A stretch of DNA of 25,473 nucleotides from contig JBFXAN010000087.1 of the NCBI GenBank assembly GCA_050184225.1, positions 1-25,473 on the forward strand, read 5' to 3'. Origin of the DNA: JBFXAN01 sp050184225 (lineage in GTDB: Bacteria > Chloroflexota > Dehalococcoidia > CAUJGQ01). The notes beneath the pieces are model-generated. The model was not told where the DNA came from. It worked only from the letters and a program-made list of their open reading frames with translations, and searched no databases. Position 1 is the first letter of the stretch. Every line of letters begins with the position of its first letter. Positions 1 through 6,919 of the stretch are shown piece by piece. The position numbers and the translations under genes are program-made.

Positions 1-377
1 AAGCCCGGCGCCCGCGGCGGCGCGAGCAGCACCATCGCCGGCTCCTCCGCGATCACCCCGGCCGTTGCCTCATCGGGCAACTGAACCAACTCCGCCACCG
101 ACCGGGTTTCGCTGTCGGCGATCCGGATCGCCACCAACTCGTGCAGCTCGACCGGGGAGGCGTTGACGAGCGAGAAGGCCGTCCCGACCGGTACGCGCGC
201 CGGCACCCCCTCGAAGGCGTAGTCGACGGCGGTGATCGGGATCGTCGTCCCGCCCGCCGCCACGGTGGTCACGCCGGCACCATTGCCATGCCAGGCGATG
301 CCCAGCGCCAGCGCCCCGGCGGCGACAAGGCCCAGGCGGCCGGCCGGCCGGATCCAAGAACGAGTCATACCCATCAT
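1..377 (-). CDS. Secreted cupredoxin-like protein, N-terminal part (cut by window edge)
   Basis: The minus-strand frame opens at ATG 377 (a second ATG is at 374, a third at 368) and stays open to base 1, so the C-terminus is missing. A GAGGAG Shine-Dalgarno sequence lies about 11 bases upstream of 377. The protein begins MMGMTRSWIRPAGRLG, followed by an Ala/Gly/Leu-rich stretch, which looks like a signal peptide or membrane anchor. After that comes an Ile/Val/Thr beta-rich region with ITAVDYAFEGVP and SLVNASPVELHELVAIRI. That pattern, with a His in the ELHEL segment, resembles the first strands of secreted cupredoxin-like domains. The distal copper ligands would lie beyond the window, so copper binding is not shown. 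It is transcribed away from the solute-binding protein gene. Confidence 0.55.
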   Translation of the reverse strand, partial: MMGMTRSWIRPAGRLGLVAAGALALGIAWHGNGAGVTTVAAGGTTIPITAVDYAFEGVPARVPVGTAFSLVNASPVELHELVAIRIADSETRSVAELVQLPDEATAGVIAEEPAMVLLAPPRAPG

Positions 378-746
378 TGTTTCTTCTACTCCTCAATTTC
401 CTGCACAAACAGGCAGCGCGCGCAGTATCTCACAAACGCACCTTCCGTTGCGTGACCCGGTGACACCAGGGTGTCGGACTCGGCCAGCACCCTGAAAAAC
501 GGTGTGGACCGGCCGCGCAGAGGTCGCTCGTGAACTGATTGGCCGCAGCAGCGACGGGCGATCGGTCAAAGATCTCCTGGTGAGGTTGGATGAGCGTCAA
601 TGAAAACGTTCGCATGCGCGTGGAGACTGGGAACCTAACAGGATATGCTGATCTAGATCATCTGTTTTTGAGACCTCTTGAGGAGGGAGGAAGGGGCTCG
701 CTAGACGCGGCGGCAGGGCTGCCGCGATGAGGAGGATTGCACCGGG
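378..746. other. Non-coding gap between divergent genes
   Basis: This 369-base gap separates the cupredoxin-like gene (minus) from the solute-binding protein gene (plus). No ORF in it has a start with a ribosome binding site or a recognisable product. Two short dyads stand out: a LacI-type pattern at 600-615, and the perfect 12-bp palindrome TGATCTAGATCA at 649-660. Promoters for both flanking genes should lie here, but I could not identify convincing -35/-10 pairs. Confidence 0.5.
600..615. promoter_or_regulatory. Possible LacI-family operator
   Basis: ATGAAAACGTTCGCAT is a dyad centred on CG. Six of eight positions match between the half-sites TGAAAACG and TGCGAACG, and A/T flank it symmetrically. 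This fits the general LacI/GalR operator pattern with a central CG. It lies about 130 bases upstream of a solute-binding protein gene, a typical target. No LacI-type regulator is encoded in the window, so this is a pattern match only. Confidence 0.25.
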
Positions 747-2513
747 ATGTCATCAGTTCGGTATCCGACAAAAAGCGGCTCGGTCATGGGGGGCCGGGGG
801 CGGCGGATGGGACGGCGGTTGCTGCTTGGGTCGGCTTTGGCGGGGAGCGCCGGCGCCGCGTTCCTCGCCGCCTGCGGCGGGGATTCGAGCGACGGTTCCA
901 GCGGCGTCGAAGAAACCAACATTGCTGCCTCAACCCGGCAGGCTGAGACAAGCCAGCCCAAGCCGGGCGGTGTGCTCAACGTGCGCCAGGGAACGAATGC
1001 GCCGCTCGATCCGCAGACCAACACCACCTACTCCGCGCAGACCCTCGCCAGCTACGTCTACGCGCGGCTGCTCAAATATAAGACCAGTATCGACCCAACA
1101 ACGGCCGACAACTACGAAACCGAGGGCGATCTTGCCGAGAGTGTCGAGGTGCCGGCGGACGGCCTGACCGTCACCTTCAAGCTGCGGCCGAACGCCGTCT
1201 GGCAGAATGTCGCGCCGGTCAGCGGCCGGGCGGTGGATTCGGAGGATGTGAAGGCGGCGTTTGACCGCTTCCGCACCGAGCCAAAGAGCAGCAACAAGGG
1301 CGTCTTCGGCACGGAGCAGAACCCATTGGTGCAGGCCGTGGAGACGCCCGATGCCCGCACCGTCGTCTTCAAGCTGGCCAAGCCCTATGGCCCGTTCCTC
1401 AACCTTGTCGGCAACTCTAACTATCTCTGGATCCTGCCGAAGGAAGTGGCGGCGGGAACGGTTGATCCGGGCAAGCAGATGATCGGCGCCGGTCCGTTCA
1501 TCCTCGACTCGGTGCAGCCGGACATTGCCTACAAGGTGACGAAGAATCCGACCTATTACGCCAACCCGATGCCGTACGTGGACAGCATCAACCTGGCGAT
1601 CATCACCGAGGAGGCACAGGAAGTCGCCCAGTATCAGGCCGGACGCCTCGACATCGCGGCGATCCCAGCGCAGCGGGTGGAGGAAGTGCGGCAAGCGGTG
1701 CCGAAGGGGCTGATGGTCGAGTATCTGCCCTCCACCTACGGCTTCCTGGCGATGCAGCAGCGGGGCGACACCCCCTTTAAGGACGAGCGTGTCCGCCGGG
1801 CGGCGCAGATGTCGATCGACCGCGATGGCCTGCTCGCCTTGATCTATGAGAGCAAGGGGTCCTGGCAGACCTTCTTTCCCGCCAGCTTCGGCGCCTGGCG
1901 GATCGACCCGAAGAGTGGGGACATCGGCGCCGGCGGGCAGTGGTTCAAGTACAACCCGGCGGAGGCGAAGAAGCTGCTGGCGGCGGCGGGATATCCGAAC
2001 GGGCTGCCGATGCGCTATATCTTCACCAACAACATCTACGGCGAGCGCTTCAACCAGGCGGCCGAGGCGATCGCTGGGATGCTGAAAGAGGGCGGCTTCC
2101 AGCCGCAGATCGTCACGCAGGACTACCTGCGCGAATATATCGTCAACCCGTCCGGCACCTACTACGGCAACTTCGAGGGCGTTTTCTACGGGCTTTCGAC
2201 CGACTTCGGCGATCCCCACGACTACGTCTTTAACATGAACCACTCGAAGAGCCTGCGGAACCATGCCGGGATCAACGACCCGCAGCTCGACGCGATGATC
2301 GACAAGGAAGAGCGAACGCTGGATGTGAACGAGCGCCAGCAGGCGATCAAGGATATCCAGAAGTATCTGGCCGATAAGGTCTACTACGGCACGACCGCGG
2401 TCGGCCCAGCCTTCATCGCCGCGCAGGAGTGGGTCAAGAACTACCAGCGCAACAACGCCTACGGCACCGGCGCCGAGAGCCGGGCCAAGCTCTGGATCGA
2501 CCGAGGAGGATAA
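747..2513 (+). CDS. ABC transporter substrate-binding lipoprotein, family 5 (peptide/nickel type)
   Basis: This 588-residue protein is a solute receptor of the SBP_bac_5 family (oligopeptide, dipeptide, nickel or sugar-oligomer uptake), expected to be tethered outside the membrane. The N-terminus has an RRMGRR twin-arginine-like stretch, a hydrophobic segment, and a lipobox FLAAC with the lipidated Cys at residue 43. A Ser/Gly/Asp linker follows. The mature part starts with PKPGGVLNVRQG and carries SBP_5 hallmarks such as LDPQTN near its start, GAGPFILDSV in the middle and DERVRRAAQMSIDRD further on. The length is normal for the family. ATG 747 follows GAGGAGG by about 11 bases; Met14 is a weaker alternative. 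No permease or ATPase gene is adjacent, so it is an orphan receptor here and its substrate cannot be read from context. Confidence 0.9.
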   Translation: MSSVRYPTKSGSVMGGRGRRMGRRLLLGSALAGSAGAAFLAACGGDSSDGSSGVEETNIAASTRQAETSQPKPGGVLNVRQGTNAPLDPQTNTTYSAQTLASYVYARLLKYKTSIDPTTADNYETEGDLAESVEVPADGLTVTFKLRPNAVWQNVAPVSGRAVDSEDVKAAFDRFRTEPKSSNKGVFGTEQNPLVQAVETPDARTVVFKLAKPYGPFLNLVGNSNYLWILPKEVAAGTVDPGKQMIGAGPFILDSVQPDIAYKVTKNPTYYANPMPYVDSINLAIITEEAQEVAQYQAGRLDIAAIPAQRVEEVRQAVPKGLMVEYLPSTYGFLAMQQRGDTPFKDERVRRAAQMSIDRDGLLALIYESKGSWQTFFPASFGAWRIDPKSGDIGAGGQWFKYNPAEAKKLLAAAGYPNGLPMRYIFTNNIYGERFNQAAEAIAGMLKEGGFQPQIVTQDYLREYIVNPSGTYYGNFEGVFYGLSTDFGDPHDYVFNMNHSKSLRNHAGINDPQLDAMIDKEERTLDVNERQQAIKDIQKYLADKVYYGTTAVGPAFIAAQEWVKNYQRNNAYGTGAESRAKLWIDRGG

Positions 2514-2524
2514 CGCGAGACGGC

Positions 2525-2592
2525 GAGCGGCGAGCGGCTATCGGTCGGCTGCGTCTGCGGACGCATCGTCAACCGCCGCCCGCTCGCCGCTC
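2525..2592. terminator. Inverted repeat between convergent genes, possible bidirectional terminator
   Basis: GAGCGGCGAGCGG at 2525-2537 is perfectly complementary to CCGCTCGCCGCTC at 2580-2592, a 13-bp stem with a 42-base loop. It sits between the convergent ends of the solute-binding protein gene (2513) and the MBL-fold gene (2538), and its right arm lies inside the 3' end of the latter. The left arm is made of GGCGAGC units, related to the 7-bp repeats seen elsewhere in the window. There is no T-run, so termination is only suggested by position. Confidence 0.3.
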
Positions 2593-3356
2593 ATTGGCCG
2601 CCAGTCGCCGGGCCGGAGGATGTGCACGTCCACCTCGGGCGTGCGCGCCGCCGCCCGCGCGGCAAAATCGAGTGGCGGCAGGCTGAGAAACGCACTGCCC
2701 GCGCGGCTGAGCATGAACGGCCGGAGCGTGCCCCAATGGATCGGCACGGCCGCACCGGGCGCGATCCGCTCCAGCGCCTCCGCCGCCCGCGACGGATCGA
2801 GATGACCGGGGCCGAGACTCGGTCCCCAACCCCAGACCGGCAGCAGCGCGACATCGACCCGCCCTAGATCGGCCATGTCGGAGAAGAGATCGGTGTCGCC
2901 GGCGAAGTAGATCCGCTCGCTGCCCTCGACGATGAACCCAAGACACTCGCCCCGCGGCCCGAACGGCGGACGAAAGCCGTTGTGATTGGCCGGCGTCGCG
3001 ATCACCCGGACGGCGCCGACCTTGACACTCTCCCCGATCGCCAGCTCCGTGACGTTGTGGAACCCGTTTCGGAGGAGCAGCGGCCCGGCCCCGCGCGGCA
3101 CGAAGATCCGGGTATCGCGTCCGACGCGCTTCAACGAGGGCAGATCGAGATGGTCCTGATGCATGTGCGAGATCAGCACGGCATCGACCGGATGCAGCGG
3201 ATCGAGGACCGGCAGTGGCGTGTGCCGGCGGAGATGCGCCAGCCGCCAGCGCAGCACCGGGTCCGTGAGAATGCGGACACCATCCATCTCGATCGAGACG
3301 GTCGCGTGGCCGATCCACCAGATGCGGGCGCGGGCTGTCCCCTGTTCGTCGTCCAT
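2538..3356 (-). CDS. MBL-fold metal-dependent hydrolase (UlaG / NAPE-PLD-like)
   Basis: This 272-residue protein has the metallo-beta-lactamase fold. It opens with WWIGHATVSIEMDGVRILTD, typical of the UlaG / NAPE-PLD-like branch (beta-lactamase_2 type). The metal-binding signature is SHMHQDHLD (His64, His66, Asp68, His69). Further metal ligands are probable at Asp154 in FAGDTD and His207 in VPIHWGT. It is expected to be a cytoplasmic di-metal hydrolase; family members cleave phosphodiester, lactone or amide bonds, and the substrate here is unknown. No strong Shine-Dalgarno precedes ATG 3356. The last 20 or so residues (Ala/Asp-rich) are encoded in repeat-like DNA and may be a recent extension. 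It diverges from the ROK gene across a 27-bp inverted repeat. Confidence 0.85.
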   Translation of the reverse strand: MDDEQGTARARIWWIGHATVSIEMDGVRILTDPVLRWRLAHLRRHTPLPVLDPLHPVDAVLISHMHQDHLDLPSLKRVGRDTRIFVPRGAGPLLLRNGFHNVTELAIGESVKVGAVRVIATPANHNGFRPPFGPRGECLGFIVEGSERIYFAGDTDLFSDMADLGRVDVALLPVWGWGPSLGPGHLDPSRAAEALERIAPGAAVPIHWGTLRPFMLSRAGSAFLSLPPLDFAARAAARTPEVDVHILRPGDWRPMSGERAAVDDASADAADR

Positions 3357-3379
3357 CGAATGACATCATCGTCCACCCT

Positions 3380-3451
3380 GTCATCCTGAGCGAAGCGAAG
3401 GATCTCAGACGCAAGTAGACCACCGAGATCCTTCGCTTCGCTCAGGATGAC
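3380..3451. repeat. Perfect 27-bp inverted repeat (palindromic intergenic element)
   Basis: Bases 3380-3406 and 3425-3451 are exact reverse complements, separated by an 18-base loop. The core is CCTGAGCGAAGCGAAGGATC, itself containing the tandem GCGAAGCGAAG. It lies between two divergently transcribed genes, so it is not a simple terminator for either. I recall similar CCTGAGCGAAG-type palindromes as dispersed intergenic elements in several bacterial groups, but could not confirm copy number from this window. Confidence 0.85.
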
Positions 3452-3549
3452 CGCGTGAAGAAGTCTCCCTTCCCAGTGTAGGCGACGCCGCCTGCCGCCT
3501 GCCCGCCGGTGGTATTTCCCTGGTTCGTCCGCTGCCGTACCGTCGCCCT

Positions 3550-4518
3550 ATGGAAATCGATAGCGCACCCCAACACGATACGAGCGGCATCGTTGCCGGC
3601 GTCGACATCGGCGGCTCGAAGGTCGCCCTCCTCATCACCGACGTTGCCACCGGCACGGACCTGATCGAAGACCGCTATCCCACACCGGCGGATGCCGGAC
3701 CGACCGCGATGCTGGAGGAACTCTTCAGTGCCGTGCGCGACCTGGTCGTCCAGGCGGGACGGCACCCGGAGGATCTGCGGGCGCTCGGCATCGCCGTGCC
3801 CGGCTACATCGATGTCGAACGCGGCCGGGCGATCCGCGCCGGGAACCTGGCTGGCTGGCGGGATGTGCCCCTGCGCGACATCGTCGGCTACGAGATGGGA
3901 TTGCCGGCGTATGTCGATAACGACGCCGCCGCGGCCGCACTGGGCGAGAAGTGGCGCGGCGCCGCCAAACAAATGCACAACTTCGTCTTCCTCGCGCTGG
4001 GTACGGGCGTCGGCGCCGGCGTGATGATCAACGGCCGCCTCCATCGCGGCTTTCACAACGCCGCCGGCGAGGTGGGCAACTTCATGATGAGCCGGCGGGC
4101 GCTCGACAAGGACCGCGGCGGCCACGGCGACCTCGAATTGCGCATCGGCGGACCCGCCGTCCAGGAACAGACGGCGGCGGTGGCCGGCAGGAAGTTCAAG
4201 GTCAAAGACACCTTCGCGCGGGCAGACGGCGACCGGCGGCTGCGCAAGGTAGCCGATCGCGTCGCCGACTATATCGCCATGACCGTGATCAACATCACCG
4301 CCCTCCTCGACCCGGAGGCGATCATCTTCGGCGGCGGCGGCTCCACCGCCGGCGAGCCGCTGATCGAGCGCGTCCGCGAGCGCGTCGAACGCGAGCTGGC
4401 GATCTGCCCCGCCCTCATGCGCTCGACCCTCGGCGAAGACGCTCAGCTCCACGGCGCCGTCTTCGGCGCGCTCTGGCAGCTCCATCCGGAGTTGGCGCTG
4501 CGGGAGGAGCTTCGGTAG
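3550..4518 (+). CDS. ROK-family protein (sugar kinase-like) lacking the ROK zinc site
   Basis: This 322-residue protein belongs to the ROK (repressor, ORF, kinase) family of ASKHA-fold sugar kinases. It has no N-terminal helix-turn-helix, so it is a kinase-type rather than repressor-type member. The phosphate-1 loop is VDIGGSKV (about 18-25), the catalytic-base Asp is in VDNDAA (Asp125), and the ATP-binding loop is LGTGVGAGV (about 150-158). The zinc site that marks the family is absent. The usual GEIGH His is replaced in GEVGNFMM (about 174-180), and the CxCGxxGC cluster that should follow is replaced by GGHGDLELRIGG, with no Cys. It would be predicted to phosphorylate a hexose or amino sugar, but loss of the zinc site makes activity uncertain. 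No clear Shine-Dalgarno precedes ATG 3550. Confidence 0.85.
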   Translation: MEIDSAPQHDTSGIVAGVDIGGSKVALLITDVATGTDLIEDRYPTPADAGPTAMLEELFSAVRDLVVQAGRHPEDLRALGIAVPGYIDVERGRAIRAGNLAGWRDVPLRDIVGYEMGLPAYVDNDAAAAALGEKWRGAAKQMHNFVFLALGTGVGAGVMINGRLHRGFHNAAGEVGNFMMSRRALDKDRGGHGDLELRIGGPAVQEQTAAVAGRKFKVKDTFARADGDRRLRKVADRVADYIAMTVINITALLDPEAIIFGGGGSTAGEPLIERVRERVERELAICPALMRSTLGEDAQLHGAVFGALWQLHPELALREELR

Positions 4519-4539
4519 AGGACTCACCGACTATTGAAC

Positions 4540-4574
4540 CGCAGAGACGCAGAGGTCGCGGAGGACGCGAAGGG
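4540..4574. repeat. Short tandem repeat, about 9-bp unit
   Basis: Four degenerate head-to-tail units are visible: CGCAGAGA, CGCAGAGGT, CGCGGAGGA and CGCGAAGGG. They lie in the gap between the ROK gene and the Uma2 gene. They look like a decayed minisatellite; no coding or regulatory role is evident. Confidence 0.6.
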
Positions 4575-4658
4575 TGGAGTGAGGATGGTCACACGCGGCG
4601 TATACTCCGAGTAGGCGTTCTGCTTGATTTGAGTATGCAGTCAGGAAGGACCGCACGC

Positions 4659-5222
4659 GTGGCGACTGCACCGCTTCCTCGTATCATGACCGCTGATGAT
4701 CTGCTGGCGATGCCGGTCGACGGCCACCGCTACGAACTGGTGCGAGGAGAGTTGATCCACGTGAGTCCATCGGCGGTATGGCCCGGCATTGTCGGCGGAC
4801 GAGTCTTCGGCCTGCTCTGGAACTTCCTCCAAGCGCGCGCTCAACTCGGAGTCTGCGGAATCTCTGAGACCGGCTTTCGCCTGGCACGAAATCCTGACAC
4901 CGTGCGGGCGCCTGATGTCTGGTTCGTACAAACAGAGCACATTCCTCCTGATGGCATCCCAGAAGATGGCTTCTGGCCCGGCCCGCCCGACCTCGCCGTC
5001 GAAGTGCTCTCGCCCTCGGATCGGTTCGTCGAAGTGATGCGCAAGGTCCAGGAATACCTCGCCGCCGGCGCCCGGCTCGTCTGGGTGATCGACCCCAAAG
5101 GCCGCTCCGCCGCCGTCTTCGCCCCCGAGCGTCCGCCGCTTCTCCTTGGCGAGGACGATGTTCTGGACGGCGGCGGACTGCTCCCTGGCTTCTCGCTCCA
5201 CCTCGGCAATGTCCTGCCGTAG
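4659..5222 (+). CDS. Uma2-family (DUF820) PD-(D/E)XK nuclease-like protein
   Basis: This protein of about 187 residues matches the Uma2 / DUF820 family, a restriction-endonuclease-like fold common in Cyanobacteria and Chloroflexota. Visible motifs in order are MTADDLLAMP, YELVRGELIHVSP (Glu in the first active-site strand), VRAPDVWFV (Asp86), PDLAVEVLSPSD (Glu115) and a Lys near 129, ending with the typical VWVIDP strand. These are the expected PD-(D/E)XK residues, so it appears catalytically intact. Its biological role is unknown; many genomes carry many copies. I chose GTG 4659 because AGGAAGGA sits 8 bases upstream. ATG 4635 (8 residues longer) has no ribosome binding site, and ATG 4686 is a further alternative. 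Confidence 0.85.
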   Translation: MATAPLPRIMTADDLLAMPVDGHRYELVRGELIHVSPSAVWPGIVGGRVFGLLWNFLQARAQLGVCGISETGFRLARNPDTVRAPDVWFVQTEHIPPDGIPEDGFWPGPPDLAVEVLSPSDRFVEVMRKVQEYLAAGARLVWVIDPKGRSAAVFAPERPPLLLGEDDVLDGGGLLPGFSLHLGNVLP

Positions 5223-5280
5223 GACGGCCGTCATTCGCCTTTCACAATGGGAAATTGATCGTGAAGAGGAGGCGCTCGCC

Positions 5281-5463
5281 GTGCACACAACCCTTCCGTG
5301 GGTTGCCGTATGGGCATCCCTGCGCCGATTCGTCGCCAGACTGCTCCGGCGCGGCGGCCCCGACCATGACCCCGACCTGCTCGGCTCCGGTGTTCCCCGG
5401 CGCCCATCTCCCGGCGGCCTCATCGCAAGCGCCGCCGCAACGCCGGAGTCGGGCACCCGCTAG
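5281..5463 (+). CDS. Possible 60-residue protein of unknown function
   Basis: A GTG start at 5281 follows a strong AGAGGAGG sequence by about 8 bases and opens a 60-codon frame ending at TAG 5463. The product starts with a hydrophobic stretch (TLPWVAVWASL), continues with an Arg-rich segment (RRFVARLLRRGG), and ends in a Pro/Gly/Ala-rich tail. I recognise no family. The good ribosome binding site is the only positive evidence; composition alone could give this frame in high-GC DNA. It fills the gap between the Uma2 gene and the GNAT remnant. Confidence 0.25.
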   Translation: MHTTLPWVAVWASLRRFVARLLRRGGPDHDPDLLGSGVPRRPSPGGLIASAAATPESGTR

Positions 5464-5514
5464 ACTCGGTGCGGTGCCGAACGTATCGTCGATCGTGCTG
5501 CGCAAGACATTGAG

Positions 5515-5700
5515 ATGAGGAGCGCGTCACCCAAGGAACTGGGCCACGGCAAGCACCTGATGGTGGAGGCGGAGTGGCCGGCGCGCGATGCCGGTTGCTC
5601 CGCTGTCGCGCTCCGTAGCACCATTGAACGACCGAATGCCCACGCGTTCTCCGAGCGCCACGGCTTCGGTGCCACGCAGTGCAGTGTCCCAGGGTCTCGA
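5515..5700 (+). pseudogene. Remnant of a GNAT acetyltransferase (C-terminal part)
   Basis: In the frame of the downstream esterase, bases 5515-5700 encode residues that read like the C-terminal half of a GNAT N-acetyltransferase. LGHGKHLMVEAEWPARDAGC resembles the acetyl-CoA loop and following helix, normally of the form RGxGxxLMxxAExWAR. It is followed by VALRST, then NAHAFSERHGFGAT, which resembles the canonical AHxFYExxGF ending. The N-terminal half of the domain is not recognisable upstream, where a TAG at 5461 closes the frame, and the domain has lost its own stop codon. It is therefore most likely a 5'-truncated, decayed gene that happens to run in frame into the esterase. Confidence 0.5.
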
Positions 5701-5715
5701 TCGGAGGCGCGCCTC

Positions 5716-6864
5716 ATGCTCGCATACGCCTGCTCCGCGGTCCGGCCGCAGTATGCCCGACGACGCATCCTGCGGATGGGGCTCGGGCTGGCGGTCGCGA
5801 CGGCGACAACTCGCCCATGGCAGCCAGGCCGCCTGCGCGCCCAGGACATGCCGCCCCCGCCCGCGGGGGTTGTGCCCGGCGGCCAGGTGCCGCCACCGAT
5901 GCCGCCCAACGCGCAGATGCAGGCGATCCTCGACCAACTCGCGGCGCTTGGCTCCCTGCCGCTGGCGACGGTGACGCCGCGACAGGGGCGGGAGTTGCCG
6001 TCCATCTTCGACGCGGTGCGTATCGTGACCGCCCAGCACGGGCTGCCGGCGGTGGAGCCGGTCGGGGGGATCGAACACCGGATCATTCCTGGTGGCCCGG
6101 GCAGCGATGGCACGCTCATCCGCATCTACGCGCCCGTCAAGGGCGGCGGTCCCTTCCCCGTGCTGCTCTACTTCCATCACGGCGGCTTCGTGGTCGGCAC
6201 CATCGACGACAACGATGCCTCGGCGCGCGCCCTCGTCAACGCCGCCGGGGCCATCGTCATCTCGGTCGGCTACCGTCTGGCGCCGGAATTCCCCTTTCCC
6301 GCCGCGCCCGAGGACGCGCTCGCGGCGTATGCGTGGGCGCTCGCCAACGTCGGCGCGCTCGGGGGCGACGAGCGACGCATCGCCGTCGGTGGCGAGAGCG
6401 CGGGCGGCACCCTCGCCGCCGTCGTCTGCCTGATGGCACGCGACCGGGGCCTGCCGCTGCCCGCCCACCAACTGCTCATCTATCCGGCCAGCGACTTCGT
6501 CAACGGGGCGAACACGCCCTCGGCGATCCAATACGCGGACGCGAAGCCGCTGAGCCGCGCGACGATCCTGTGGTTCGCCCGCTACTACCTCACCTCGGCC
6601 GCCGATGCCAGCAATCCGTACGCCTCGCCGGTGTATGGTGCGCTGGCCGGCATGCCGCCGGCGACGGTGATCACGGCGGAGATCGACCCCCGGCGCGACA
6701 CCGGCCGCCTCCACGCGGAGGCACTGAGCGCGGCAGGCGTGCCGGTTGTCTACCGCAAGTACGACGGCGTGACGCACTTGTTCTTCGGCGCGGCGGCCGT
6801 CTTGGACGAGGCGAGGCAGGCGGTGGCACTTGCGGCGGACGGTGTGCGCGGCGCCATCAGGTGA
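5716..6864 (+). CDS. Exported alpha/beta hydrolase, HSL (hormone-sensitive lipase) type esterase
   Basis: This carboxylesterase of about 382 residues belongs to the HSL-like (family IV, alpha/beta hydrolase_3) group. ATG 5716 is chosen because GGAGG lies 8 bases upstream; the open frame extends further 5' only through a GNAT remnant. The N-terminus has ARRRILRMGLGLAVATA, a Tat-like signal with an Arg cluster and hydrophobic core, then a Pro/Gly-rich linker, so export is likely. The oxyanion-hole motif is HHGGF (about 154-158, in place of HGGG). The nucleophile elbow is GGESAGG (Ser228), the acid is in AEIDPRRD (Asp324) and the base is His354 in GVTHLFF. All catalytic residues are present, and the substrate is probably a short-chain ester. 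It converges on dnaA. Confidence 0.88.
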   Translation: MLAYACSAVRPQYARRRILRMGLGLAVATATTRPWQPGRLRAQDMPPPPAGVVPGGQVPPPMPPNAQMQAILDQLAALGSLPLATVTPRQGRELPSIFDAVRIVTAQHGLPAVEPVGGIEHRIIPGGPGSDGTLIRIYAPVKGGGPFPVLLYFHHGGFVVGTIDDNDASARALVNAAGAIVISVGYRLAPEFPFPAAPEDALAAYAWALANVGALGGDERRIAVGGESAGGTLAAVVCLMARDRGLPLPAHQLLIYPASDFVNGANTPSAIQYADAKPLSRATILWFARYYLTSAADASNPYASPVYGALAGMPPATVITAEIDPRRDTGRLHAEALSAAGVPVVYRKYDGVTHLFFGAAAVLDEARQAVALAADGVRGAIR

Positions 6865-6919
6865 CCGGACGACCAGGCCCTCACCCGGGGGTGCCGGTTG
6901 AGCTTTCCTGCCGCGTCAG

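Noticed and set aside
930..2264. 444-codon minus-strand frame
   Set aside because: It lies antisense to the substrate-binding protein, whose lipobox and family motifs are clear; no start site or domain supports the antisense frame.
3951..5222. 423-codon frame leading into Uma2
   Set aside because: The first part is an out-of-frame shadow of the ROK gene; only the section from about 4635/4659 matches Uma2.
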